Positions 10,070 through 19,983 of a stretch of DNA of 64,000 bases are shown here, piece by piece; the first letter of the stretch is position 1, and every line of letters begins with the position of its first letter. The translations under genes were made by a program, and so were the position numbers. The stretch covers positions 4,413,587-4,477,586 of the forward strand of contig CM030934.1 of the NCBI GenBank assembly GCA_018136815.1. The letters are read 5' to 3'. Source of the stretch: Isochrysis galbana. Taxonomy: Eukaryota > Haptophyta > Isochrysidales > Isochrysidaceae. The notes under the pieces were generated by a model that saw only the letters and a program-made list of their open reading frames with translations, was not told the origin of the DNA and did not search any database.

Positions 10070-11000
10070 CTAAGGGCTAAGGGAGGACGAAGGAGGGAAG
10101 ACGAAGAAACTCGAAAGATAATAAACCATCTGTGGCGAGGCCACATTACGGCCGACACACCGGACGACAAACTAGGAGAGGCATGGGCGAACGCAAAAAG
10201 GGCGGCGGCAACATACCTCCTATGGGCAACCCGCCAAGGGGAGGACCGGAGAGCACTCTCAAAAGCGCTGGACGAACTAGCACTGCTGGGAATAGCACTA
10301 AACGACGAAGGACCGAGCCACGGACGGATAGACAAGATACGAGAGCTCAATCAGGAGATTGCGGACATACGGAAGAAGTCGAAGCCGTCAAAAAAAAACT
10401 GCTTTGACGCTCTGAAGCAAGAAGAAAGAATGACAAAGGAATTCTTCAATAAGTTCAAGGCGAAAACGTCGCACAGCGCGATACCGGAGCTATTTAAGAC
10501 GCGCGACTGGGACTCCCCGGGAGACGACTCAAGACCTACAACGACGTCAGACGTCGAGATACGCAAAGAGCTGCGAAAGTACTATGTGTGGCTGTACCAA
10601 GAGCGCACAGCGGTCAGAGACGCAGCGCTAGAAGACGCACTGGAGGCAAAACCTCTGACAGCGCGATGCAGCGCAGCCCTGGAGGGCCGCATCACGATGA
10701 AAGAACTCACCCAAGCTATAGGAGAGATCGGCAACGGCAAAGCCGCGGGACCGGACGCATTACCAGCAGAATTCTATAAAAGCTTCGAGGAAATGGTGAA
10801 GCATGACTTTCTAAGAGTCCTGAACTTAGCGCTCTCGTTAGGACAACTGAGCGTGTCCATGAGAGAAGGCGACATCATACTGCTATATAAAAAAGGCGAC
10901 ACACGCGACCCCCGCAACTATAGACCGATAACACTGCTGCAAAGCGACTACAAAATCCTAGCCAAAATACTAACGAATAGACTCAAACAAGTGATAGGGT
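10070..11000 (+). pseudogene. LINE (non-LTR retrotransposon) polyprotein fragment: linker and N-terminal reverse transcriptase
   Basis: One open frame of about 310 codons without a proper start covers the region between endonuclease and reverse transcriptase, and then the first RT blocks. Diagnostic pieces are NGKAAGPDALPAEFYK (RT block 0/1), GDIILLYKKGD and DPRNYRPITLLQSDYKILAK (RT motifs 1-2). The similarity stops abruptly after LTNRLKQVI at about 11000, before the catalytic YxDD motif. The copy is therefore cut at both ends and cannot be active. An upstream stop at about 10066 marks the 5' limit. Confidence 0.85.
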
Positions 11001-11399
11001 GTACCAATATACTGGATGGGGTTCTGCGCGTAGGAGCGCGTAGGCAAGCCGGTGTCATCCTCCTCAGGTTGGGGCTGGAAGTGGTGTGGTGTGGGGCTGG
11101 CGGCCATGCTGCGTGGGCAGGTGAATTAACTTCTTAATAGTCTCACCGCACACGCGGCCGTGGACCCTCTACTTTCTACTCACGCAGCAAAACTTTCTAC
11201 ACCCCCAATCCGCCGGCCCTTTCCCCCCCGCCATCAGGCGACTCCCCCCGTGCACTACTAGGGGGATAGGGGAAAAGGGCTTAGATATGGTCGGTGGCCC
11301 GCGCCCCCCCCCGGTGATCCGTTCTCCCCTTCTCCTCCTATGCCTACCGGGCTGGCGGCGGTCTCAGCCCCGGCTTATCCTGTAAACAGGTGCGGGACT
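11001..11399. other. Junction DNA between LINE fragment and next repeat
   Basis: There is no recognisable gene. The open frame of the LINE continues here only as random sequence. It is rich in C runs. Confidence 0.4.
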
Positions 11400-11877
11400 T
11401 ACATATTTTTCGGTGGGCGGAGCTCTCGCTCCGCCCACCCCCTTCTCCGCGCTCCCTCTCCTCTCTCCTGCGGCACGCGCGATGGCGTGCCTGCGCCAGG
11501 CCTGCAGCTGCTTGCTGGCGACCCCTGGAGGCTCCTGGAGGCCAGCTCAGGGGGCAGAGGAGGCTGGGGCTGGGCCCTGGCCTCCCCTGCCTCTCCCTCG
11601 CTGGCGTTCCTGAGCCTCTGGGGCCCCCAGTCTGCACCTGTCTGCCTGTCGAACAGGGGGGGAGGGGGGGTTGGAGCGATGGGCTGGCCACGAGGGGCCA
11701 GGACGAGCGATCCAGGCGTGCCTGTCAGTGGGAGAGTGGGTCAGCAGGGCAATGGCCTCCTAGCAAGCCATCAGGCATGCCAGGAGGATGGGTGGTTCCT
11801 CCCCCACGGCAGGGGAGGAGTGGAGAGAGAGGGGGGCTCGTGCCCCCCCATGGGCGAACCAAGTATAAACTTAGTTG
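11400..11877 (-). mobile_element. Dispersed element family F, copy 1 (end AACTAAGTTTATACTT, reading right to left)
   Basis: Read on the minus strand from 11877, it begins AACTAAGTTTATACTTGG. It continues with CATGGGGGGGCACGAGCCC and a CTCTCTCCACTCC block that match 37430-37497. The body at 11490-11640 (GCTCAGGGGGCAG, GAGGCTGGGGC, CCTGCCTCTCCCTCGCT) matches the reverse strand of 58740-58900. It is therefore a multi-copy element, not a gene. The class is not settled. The copy at 46574 leads into an ORF1-like frame, which suggests a LINE 5' region. Confidence 0.6.
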
Positions 11878-12809
11878 TGCGTGGGCAGGTGAAGCAGAAA
11901 TCGGCCGAGTGCGGTGGCATGAAACGCCGGTGAGACCGCCGACCGGTGTACTCGGACCATTTAGTCCGAACACCATCGACAAGGGGGGGCTGACCACCGC
12001 CGTGCTCTCGCTGGAGCGCGGCGAAGGTCGGCCTGTCGGGCGGGTCGGTCGCCATCGCTCTGCCTCGGATTCGGAATCGAGCGGGGAGAGAGACGAGGGG
12101 AAATCTCCCCCCGGTCCGACGATAAAAAAATGTGGGCCTCCGGATCAACAAGAGTTTTTTTTTAACCCACTCTCCCCCACCTCTACGTAGAGTCTACGTA
12201 GAGCCTCTACGGTGAGTATGTAGTTGACGGGTGTTCATTGTCGCGCGCCTTGAGTTGGGTGTGTTCGCGGCGCAGCCGCGAGGTGTTGAGCGCCGCGTGT
12301 ACGCGGCGCGAGGAAAATTGTCAGTGTTTTTCACAGTGTTCACTTTGGGGGTCAAGGGAGTAGTAGGTAGTTGACTATGTTCAAACGGTCAAAAAGTTTG
12401 AGTTGCGTTCGCGTTCGACTATTTTTTGTACCACCTACTTGTAGCCGGCCCCGTACGACTTTTCACTCTTCATTCACCCCTCGGGAAGGTTCGGAAGGGT
12501 GGCCCCCCTCCCCTGCGGTATCTCCGATCTCTCCACGATCTTCCCCCGTCGGCTTGGCGGCGATCCATCCCCCTCCCCCTTGCGATCTCCCCCCCCGCGC
12601 CCACTTCATTAGTACTCTAGATTGTACCATAGATCGCGCGAGGCCGAGTGCAACCGGCGCAGTCTTTCTTGTTAAATTGTACAACAACCTCCCCCCCCCC
12701 CCCCCTCCCCCCCCTCCCCCCCCCCCCCCCGCCCCCCCTCGCCCCCCTCCCCTTTTCCCCCTTTGCTCCCTTTCCTCTTCTTCCCCCCCCTTCCCCTGCC
12801 CCGCCAGCC
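11878..12809. other. Intergenic region upstream of the glycerol-3-phosphate dehydrogenase
   Basis: No gene was recognised. It contains palindromes CTCTACGTAGAG (about 12181-12205) and GCGGCGCAGCCGCG (about 12268). Long C runs at 12690-12760 fill the 5' UTR or promoter. The ORFs over the C runs encode only Pro or Gly/Arg runs. Confidence 0.6.
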
Positions 12810-14505
12810 ATGCTCGCCCGCTCGCTCCAAAGGCTCGCCAGGCCGGGCGCCAGGCTGATGTCGGGGGCGCCGGGGTCGGAGAAGATCGCAATGGTGCGCT
12901 CTAGCACGCGTACCACCACAACCGCCTCGCAACCCCCCTTTACTCTCGCTAGCTCTTCGTCTCCCTCTCGATCTCTCTCTCGTCTGGCTCGTCGCTGCGG
13001 CTGTCGCCTCGCAGCCCTTCCTTCGCCTGCGCTAGGGACGCATATTCGGCTCTGGCGCATCGCGCAGTCTGATTCGTCCCTTTATCTCCTTGCGCCGCAG
13101 GTTGGGTCCGGAAACTTCGGCTCGGCCCTCGTCCGCATCCTTGGCGCCAACGCGCAGAGGCACGCCGTCTTTGACGATGAAGTGAGCGCGCTCTGCACAG
13201 GCCACCTGCAAGGCCCGCGCCCCCGGCCGAATATTCTTGGACGCAATTCGCTCGCTTGATTTCATGTACTTGAGATGTCAAACCGAACGTCATCCCACGT
13301 GCATGCAGCGCATAGCGCTAGACTGCGCAGCGCGCAGATTCCTAAGGTCCATTGCCGCGAACCAGGCCTTGAATTGAGACGAGGTGCAGCTCTGACGTGG
13401 TGGCGCGTGTCTCACAGGTGCGCATGTACGTCTACGAGGAGATGATCGACGGCAAGCCACTGACGGAGATCATCAACACCACCCACGAAAACGTCAAGTA
13501 CCTCAAGGGCGCCAAGTTCACCCCGAACGTCCGTGCTGTGCCAGACCTTGCCGAAGCTGTGAAGGGCGCCACAATGGTGTGCTTCTGCCTCCCTCACCAG
13601 TTCCTCAAGCCTCTGATGCCGACCATCAAGGCGTCTGTCGCTCCGGGCGCCAAGTGTCTGTCCGCTATCAAGGGCATCGACTTCGACGACAACGGTACGC
13701 TGTGTACCCACACCAGCTATCGCGCAATCCAATGAGCGAGCAAGCCTTACGCCGGCGAGGGCTCGCTGTCGAGGACGCGCGACTCCCCTGCGCCGCGACC
13801 ATGCAGCCTCCTCACGCCCCTGAACGTCCTGCGCCTCCTTATCCAGGCGTGGTCCTCATTTCCGACCTGCTGCGGGAGGGCCTCAACGCTGATGTGTCTG
13901 TGCTCATGGGTGCCAATGTTGCCAACGATATGGCCCATGATCAGTTCTGTGAGACCACCATCGGCTACAAGGACGAGAAGAACGGCGAGCTCTTCCGTCT
14001 CGCTTTCGATGCTCCCGCGCTTAAGGTTGGTACCGTCAAGGACACCGTCGGTGTTGAGCTCTGCGGCGCCCTGAAGAACATTGTCGCGATCGGTGCGGGC
14101 TTCTCCGATGGACTGGGCTATGGTGGCAACACCAAGGCGGCCCTCATTCGCATTGGCCTCAAGGAGATGATCAAGTTCTGCAAGATGTTCTACCCTAACG
14201 CCGGTATTGATGATAACACTTTCCTTGAGTCGTGCGGCGTCGCCGACCTCATCACCACCTGCTTCGGCGGCCGCAATCGCAAGTGCGCCGAGGCGTACGC
14301 CAAGGCCAACAAGACCAAGTCTCTCGAGCAGATCGAGGCTGAGCTCCTCGCTGGCCAGAAGCTCCAGGGCACGCTCACCGCCAAGGAGGTGAACCACATC
14401 CTCAAGATGAAGGGACTGGAGCATGAGTTCCCCTTCTTCACCACCGTGTACAAGATCTCGTACGAAAATGCCCCCTTCTCGGCGCTCACCGAGACCCCTT
14501 ACTAA
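12810..14505 (+). CDS. GPD1: NAD-dependent glycerol-3-phosphate dehydrogenase with N-terminal presequence, 4 exons
   Basis: Exons are 12810-12893, 13101-13181, 13418-13694 and 13847-14505, giving 366 codons plus a stop; donors are GTGCGC, GTGAGC and GTACGC. The enzyme reduces dihydroxyacetone phosphate to glycerol 3-phosphate with NADH, feeding glycerolipid or glycerol osmolyte synthesis. The NAD site is V-G30-S-G32-N-F-G35. The substrate and catalytic part is seen in SAIKGID, GALKNIVAIGAGFSDGLG, NTKAALIRIG and CFGGRNRKCAEAY. The first 27 residues (MLARSLQRLARPGARLMSG) are Arg-rich and amphipathic like a mitochondrial presequence. This is unusual for the soluble NAD-type enzyme. The initiator ATG follows a C-rich leader. 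Confidence 0.95.
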
Positions 14506-16463
14506 ATTGGCGCCACCGAACGGACTACTAGGGGGTGTGCCTTGCTCCCTACTACTCCCCGCACATCTCTGGCACCGACGATGCGGCCCTGTGTCCCTGG
14601 TCGTACATGGGGTAGTGCCCCTGGCACGCTACGGTGGGCGGGGGCTCGAGCCGAAATCTAATCCGACGCGCAAGCAGCGCGCAGCGCGCACGGCATCAAA
14701 TTGATGGCCAGCAATGATGCGATGGTGATGATTGTGGTCATGTGGTGTGGTGTCTCTAGCAAGCATCGCTTGTTTGCGCTAGTCTAGGTCGAGGCCGCCT
14801 CTACCTTTAACGATCTGCGCTGCGCTATTGCTCCAAGTGCTCCTGGCGAGTATCACGAGCGAAACGGCCATCGTTGATGGCGGTGTGCGCACGCCCGAAT
14901 GCGAGCCGTAAGCCTACATGCTACATGTGAAAGACAGTCTGTTGGGGCTTGGAAGACAAGATTACAAATATGTCTTCGGCCCTCGTGGAAAGAGAGTGGG
15001 AAAGACATGTACATAAATACCGGGGGGGGGAGCGGGCCTCACGCCACCGTCCAGCGACCGGCGCCCCTCGCCCTCCCATGATCCATGATGCCCGCCATCC
15101 CCAACCCGCGACTGCGCCTCGCGCGCTCCTCCTCCATCACCATCACCCCGGCCCTCCCTCCGCCCGACGACGACAGCGACAGCGGGGCGCCTTTGCCGCG
15201 CGAGCCCCTGTCGCATTCGCGAATCGACGCTCGTTGGGCTTCTGTTTCGTTCGGCATGTATCGTTATAATTCTCTGCTTTCTCTCGTTCTCGGTAAAAAA
15301 GCTTCGCGTGGACGCATAGGATCTTGGGTTGTGGAACGCCCTCTCTCTTTCTCTCGAAAAGAAGGGAAGTTTCCCCACCTTTCTTCTTCCCAGGCGCAGG
15401 CGCCTCGCAAATAGGTTTAATTTGCTATCTTCTATCTTCCCTGCGTTTCTTTCTTCATCTACTTCTGGGGGCAATCAGGTTTATAATTTGCGACCTCTTC
15501 GTATCTACCCCTTAGGCACATCGCACTTCTCTCTTTTCTCGTCTTATTCGATAGGTCTCTTGGAATCCTGCGCGGCAGGATTGATTGCCCCTCGTTTCCG
15601 TTCTGGTGCGATTCCCCTTCCAGACGAGATCGCCAACAGATCGCCCTTTGTTTGATCATCGTCCGTCGCTGTCTGATCGGAGTGTTTGGGTTTGATTTCA
15701 GTCGAGTTTCGTGAGAAAGTCGTGGGACGAGAGTCGGAGTGTTTTCCTGGTGTTACAGATGCCCCGCCGCCCTCTCCTGTATTTACTTTCTAAGTCCTGT
15801 GAGATCTCCCTGTGACTGGCGGAGTGGAGTGGCTGTGGATGTGGATGTGGATTGGGACTCTAAAGATTGTTGAGACGAGGGATGGGGCTCTCCAAGAGCG
15901 ACCGTGCTCACGGAGGGCTGAGCACGGGGAGCACTGGGGCTGGAGGGAGGCATGGCACCGGCGGGAACGCCGCTCACACGAGACTGGGGCGACGGTGGTC
16001 GAGAGAGCTCGCCCAGAGCCCCAGGGAGTGCGGCCATGGGCGCGACTCTCGGAACTCTGGGACAAGAGAAAGCGCGGGAAACACACGGGGGCGCGCGCAA
16101 GGAAAGAAAGGGGGCGCACACATGAGAAAACAAGGGAGGGGGATCGAGAGCGATCACCCCTATCCTAACACACGGGGGAAAGAGAGGGAGATCGGGATCG
16201 GAGGATCCCGATCGGACGGAGAGGATGCAACCCGAAGGGAGAAACCAAAACACGCGAAGGCGGGAAAGTAAAGAGAGAGGGCCTCTCTTTGGGAAGCCTA
16301 AAGGGCGGCTCTTCCCCCGACCGCAACACCCCCCCCGATGGGACACCCGAGAAGGGGATGCCCATCGCAAGAGGCGGGAAGGGGGGAGAGGGACATGCAA
16401 GCAAACGAACGAACGAAGAAAGAAAGAAAGAAAGGGAGAGCGGCGACGGACGGACGAAAGAAA
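14506..16463. other. Intergenic region, no gene recognised
   Basis: No frame is convincing. The stretch 15240-15660 is TC-rich like an intron or UTR. At 16188-16215 an inverted repeat GATCGGGATC/GATCCCGATC is visible. The stretch 16410-16440 is a (GAAA)n run. It lies downstream, in transcription sense, of the Gag-like ORF and would be where a polymerase region should follow, but none is present. Confidence 0.55.
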
Positions 16464-18116
16464 TTACGAGCAGAGAGGGCCGACGGTCGAGGGGACGGCG
16501 CGGGGGGCGTCGGAGAACGGGCCGGGCGGGAAGGGAAACGCCGACGGAGGGAGAAGGGCGTCGGCGGCGATGGCGAGGGAGCCCGCAAAGAAAGAGGGCG
16601 GCGGTGGAGCGTCGGCTTCGACGGAAGAAGGAGGGGTGGGGGCGCCTTCGAGGTCATCGACCATGGCAAGGAGGGACGCTTCGTCTTCGACCGTGGTGGC
16701 GACATGGGCTCGAGGGGGTTCCGAGTGGTGGCGCTCAGCCCAAAGTTGGGCAAGGCGGGCGAAGATGCGTTCGGGCACGGGCTTGCCAAGTGCATTGAGG
16801 GTGTGATGGCGGGAAGGCGGGGAGGGCGCGCACACAACGCAAAGCGATTTGCCGCGAGCGCCCGGGCACAACTTCTCGCCGCACGAGAGGCAACGGCGGG
16901 GGCACGAGCGAGCGGAGCAATCCCGCTCGCCGCAAATGAAACACCCGGAGGCGGAAGGGGGGGAAGTGGAGGCGGCAAAGGCGGAGGGGCTGGGGCCGAG
17001 CGGCGAAGGCATGTGGGCTCCGGGGCGAAGCCAGAGAGCAATGCGGGCAATGAGCTTGTCGATGGGGCAGGGCGAGTCACCCATTATGTCGGCTTCATAC
17101 ATCTTGCGAAGCTCCTCGATGCGGAGGGCGGAAAGGGAGTCCGGAAGCTTCTCAAGAAGCATGCGGTGCAAGGCGAAGAGGCCGCCGGACGAGGCGGAAG
17201 GGAGCACCTCAAAAGAGCGAATGGCGTGGCGGGCGGCGGCCTCCACCTCGGGCTCGTGCATGCCGATTGCGAAAGGGCGTAGCGCCGCGAAAGCTTCAGC
17301 GGCGGCATCAACCTCGGCACCCGTGCGAGGCAGATGGATGCTCTCGAGGAAAGAGAGGAGCTTGCGGCCGCTAAGAAGGACATCTCGAGGGCAGGCGTCC
17401 ATGAGGTTGGAGACTCGGGGTGCCGACTGGTCGAGGCAGTCGAGCAGAGCTCCAGCGAGCCACGAGTCAGCGTCAGACTCGGAGGGATGCACGGGCGTGT
17501 CGAAGGGCGGCAAAAGGAGGTCGCTCACGGCGGGGTGGTGGCGGGAGATGCGGAGGACAACGCGCCTCAGCCAAGGGGCATGTGTGCCGGGCTCAAGGCG
17601 GGTGGTGAGGGAGGCGGTGGTGGCGGCCGGTAAAGGTGGGATGGGGCTCGAATGCGGACGGTGAGGAAGGCGAGTGTGAGTCGGATTTGGAGACGGATTC
17701 GGAGGCGGATTCGGGGGTGGTGTGGCGGGGGCCGGAGGCTCGGGAGGGAGAGGAGAGGCGACGGCAGGAGATGGCTGAGGTAAAGCCGGCTTGGGAGATG
17801 CGAGGGCAGGCGAGGGGAGGACGCCCGACAGCGCGGCAGCGAGCTCCCTACGCAGCTCTTGCTTGAAGGCTGCCCTCTCGATTTCGAAGTCACTCTTAAG
17901 CTCACTGGCGAGAGCGGCGAACGTGGCGTCGATGCGGGAAGCGGGCGGGAAGGCTGGGGCTGAGGGAGGCTGGCTCGGCAAGGGGGTGGAGATGACCGGT
18001 GAGAAGGCTGGATATGGCAGGAAGGGTGCGGGAGGGGGGGCAGGATGCGAGTGTGCCATCCGAGTCCACCTTCTTCTCTTCTTCTCGAAGGGAGGACCGG
18101 CCAAGCGTCCTCTCAC
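16464..18116 (-). CDS. Retroelement Gag-like protein with cysteine knuckles; no Pol found
   Basis: This is an ORF of 550 codons from 18116; a second Met (MAHSHPAPPPAP) 19 residues in may be the true start. The N-terminal third is Pro/Ala-rich with one helical segment (about residues 62-95). A globular middle (TRLEPGTHAPWLRRVVLRISR...) is followed by a Cys cluster, CFICGERDC...CPRRCLSCGEKLC...CVVC, resembling tandem zinc knuckles. The C-terminus is Pro-rich. Its size, order and isolation suggest the Gag of an LTR retrotransposon. No protease, integrase or RT frame follows, so it may be a non-autonomous or truncated copy. A domesticated host gene is the alternative. Confidence 0.6.
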   Translation of the reverse strand: MRGRLAGPPFEKKRRRWTRMAHSHPAPPPAPFLPYPAFSPVISTPLPSQPPSAPAFPPASRIDATFAALASELKSDFEIERAAFKQELRRELAAALSGVLPSPALASPKPALPQPSPAVASPLPPEPPAPATPPPNPPPNPSPNPTHTRLPHRPHSSPIPPLPAATTASLTTRLEPGTHAPWLRRVVLRISRHHPAVSDLLLPPFDTPVHPSESDADSWLAGALLDCLDQSAPRVSNLMDACPRDVLLSGRKLLSFLESIHLPRTGAEVDAAAEAFAALRPFAIGMHEPEVEAAARHAIRSFEVLPSASSGGLFALHRMLLEKLPDSLSALRIEELRKMYEADIMGDSPCPIDKLIARIALWLRPGAHMPSPLGPSPSAFAASTSPPSASGCFICGERDCSARSCPRRCLSCGEKLCPGARGKSLCVVCAPSPPSRHHTLNALGKPVPERIFARLAQLWAERHHSEPPRAHVATTVEDEASLLAMVDDLEGAPTPPSSVEADAPPPPSFFAGSLAIAADALLPPSAFPFPPGPFSDAPRAVPSTVGPLCS

Positions 18117-18469
18117 GCATCACGGACCTCGCCATCCAAGATCAGCCGAACGACATCGTCGCCATCGAGGAAGAGGGGTGTGAGAAAAAGACGAAGAAGA
18201 TGAAAACTCAACCCGCGTAGCTGGGAGTCACTGCGTGTTGAGGAGCGGGGGGACCACTAGTGTTAATGTGCCCACAAAAAAGAAAACAAGAGTATGGATG
18301 AAAAATTCATCTGGCCCTTTTGACGGAACGCGACTTTGCTTTCCCCCGGGTGCATGTTCCCCTCTTCCAACTTTTTTTTCTCCATGGTTAGTAGGAAAGA
18401 TGTATCGTCCACACTCCGCCATTTCAGCAGAGTACATCAAACGAATTAATGAGCTAATCAATGGGTTAG
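18117..18469. other. Intergenic region with AT-richer right part
   Basis: No gene was recognised. From about 18360 base composition turns AT-rich and stays so to 18870. The segment 18386-18455 is a diverged copy of the start of the following ORF. Confidence 0.45.
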
Positions 18470-18868
18470 TAGTTAGTAGGAAAGGTGTATCCACGCTCCA
18501 TTCCAAATGAGTACATCAACCGAAGGAATCAGCGAATGGCTGAAATAGCTGAAATGCGGGGCGAAGACCTTGCATCTGTTGATAAGTATGAGAAACAGGC
18601 GCAACTAATATCTCTTTATTATCGCGAGGAGGAGATTGTTGAAACACTGAAGGAAATGAACTCGGTCGGTTGGGATATTACAACTCTACCAGATTACAAA
18701 ATATATGAGCACCATCTGTGGAAGGCTTACAATTCGCTAACACAAGAGGATAGATTGTCACATGAAGATGCACTGAAGAATATGCAGTCTAATGGTTGGA
18801 ATACTGATCTGCTCAAGAGAACCCCTGTGAGAGGACACAGTCTGCGTTTCCGGCCGGCATACGGGTAA
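18470..18868 (+). pseudogene. Unrecognised AT-rich ORF or gene fragment with internal duplication
   Basis: An open frame of about 130 codons ends at a TAA at 18868. It has no in-frame ATG until 18536, so it is either an exon or a decayed gene. The product is hydrophilic and charged (RRNQRMAEIAEM, DKYEKQAQLISLYYREEEIVETLKEMNSVGWDI). A pair of similar phrases, LKEMNSVGWDITTL and LKNMQSNGWNTDLL, suggests a repeated helical unit of about 50 residues. Codon use is AT-rich, unlike the GC-rich neighbours, which points to a foreign origin such as a virus or another genome. The upstream DNA at 18386-18455 repeats its first 20 codons. I do not recognise the family. Confidence 0.4.
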
Positions 18869-19983
18869 AAAACTTTTCGCACACACCCTTAGTGCTGCAC
18901 GCAGCACCTCAACATCCCAACCAGTTTGGTGTTTATGTAGTTGTCGGCCTTAGAGGAAACGCAGAGGAAAAGCCTTGACACGGCGTCTCCCTCGGGGCGC
19001 GGGGAAAGCAGAGAAAAAAAGTTGTTCTTCTGTGATAATTTTAAAACAATTTAAGTTTAAAGTTTAGTTTTAAACAATGCTCCATTATACAACCGTGGAC
19101 ATTTGATCGCTCAATTCGACTGGTGTCCCACAATTGACGGAACGACACCTTGGGCGGGGGCCTGAAGGACTAAGGAGGGGAGAGTCGCGCCGGCGCGCTC
19201 CCTCGCAACTGCGCCGAATATAAAGCGTTGATTCTGATTCTAAATGGAGGCAAAGGATCTACCTCCTCCCTTGAGCGCGGATGCGCCTGGCTCGCGCGCG
19301 TGCTCAAACGAGAGGTAGGTACCTGCCGATATTGGTTATTGGTGGTTGGTGGCTCACGCCCTCTGAGCATGCTCCTGCCCACGCCTGCACCCTGCACCGC
19401 CTGCTTGGCACCCAGGCCCAGCCCCCTAGTTGGCGCGGGTCATGAGGTCATCATGAGGCGCACTCGCGCACTCCCAGGCCCATGCGGGACAGCTCTCGTA
19501 ACCCCCCCAACTATCGTTAAAACGACAGGGGCATGGAGCGCGCCGACTCCCTCCACTCTTGCCGCCGGGCAAAAGCAAATAATCCGAGGTTTCAATCTCT
19601 TGGGTAGCTGGTAGCTGTAGTAGCCGCCAAAGTAGCACGAGCACGCTGCCCCATGTCGCTCTCCTAGCGGGAATTCGGCTAAGATTTCTTTCTTAAATTT
19701 TCGGTTGTTGACGTTGAAGTTGAGTTTATCCTAACGATCGCCGAAAGCCCACCGCCCAAAGTCCAAACGACCGCCGCTCGCCATTCCCCAGACGAATGCA
19801 TTGTTTTCGGCGAGGCGAAAGGGAAAGAAGAGTGCAATAGTAGACGGGGGAAGGCGGAACCAAGGAGTAAGGAGGCACCAAAGCTGTATTCGCAGTAGCC
19901 AACCGCACGACGCGCAGAAGCGCGTCCCTTTCTTCAAAATAACCTACCCACAGGGCCTGATGGAGTCCCTCCTCCATTTGCCC
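18869..19983. other. Intergenic region with dispersed repeats
   Basis: No gene was recognised. It holds the dispersed repeat at 19080-19160 and, at about 19506-19550, the motif CAACTATCGTTAAAACGAcAGGG followed by GGAGCGCGC, which is repeated at 21927-21975. Confidence 0.55.
19080..19160 (+). repeat. GTGGACATTTGATCGCTCA dispersed repeat, copy 2
   Basis: GTGGACATTTGATCGCTCAATTCGACTGGTGTCCCACAATTGACGGAACGACACC is nearly identical to 53678-53733 and related to 7108-7170. It is probably a short transposon remnant. Confidence 0.75.

Noticed and set aside
12617-13060. Gly/Arg-rich minus-strand ORFs upstream of the dehydrogenase
   Set aside because: They are translations of poly-C/G runs opposite a well-supported gene.
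16338-17282. 314-codon plus-strand ORF opposite the Gag-like frame
   Set aside because: It is Gly/Arg-rich antisense of the minus-strand ORF, which alone shows ordered Cys motifs.
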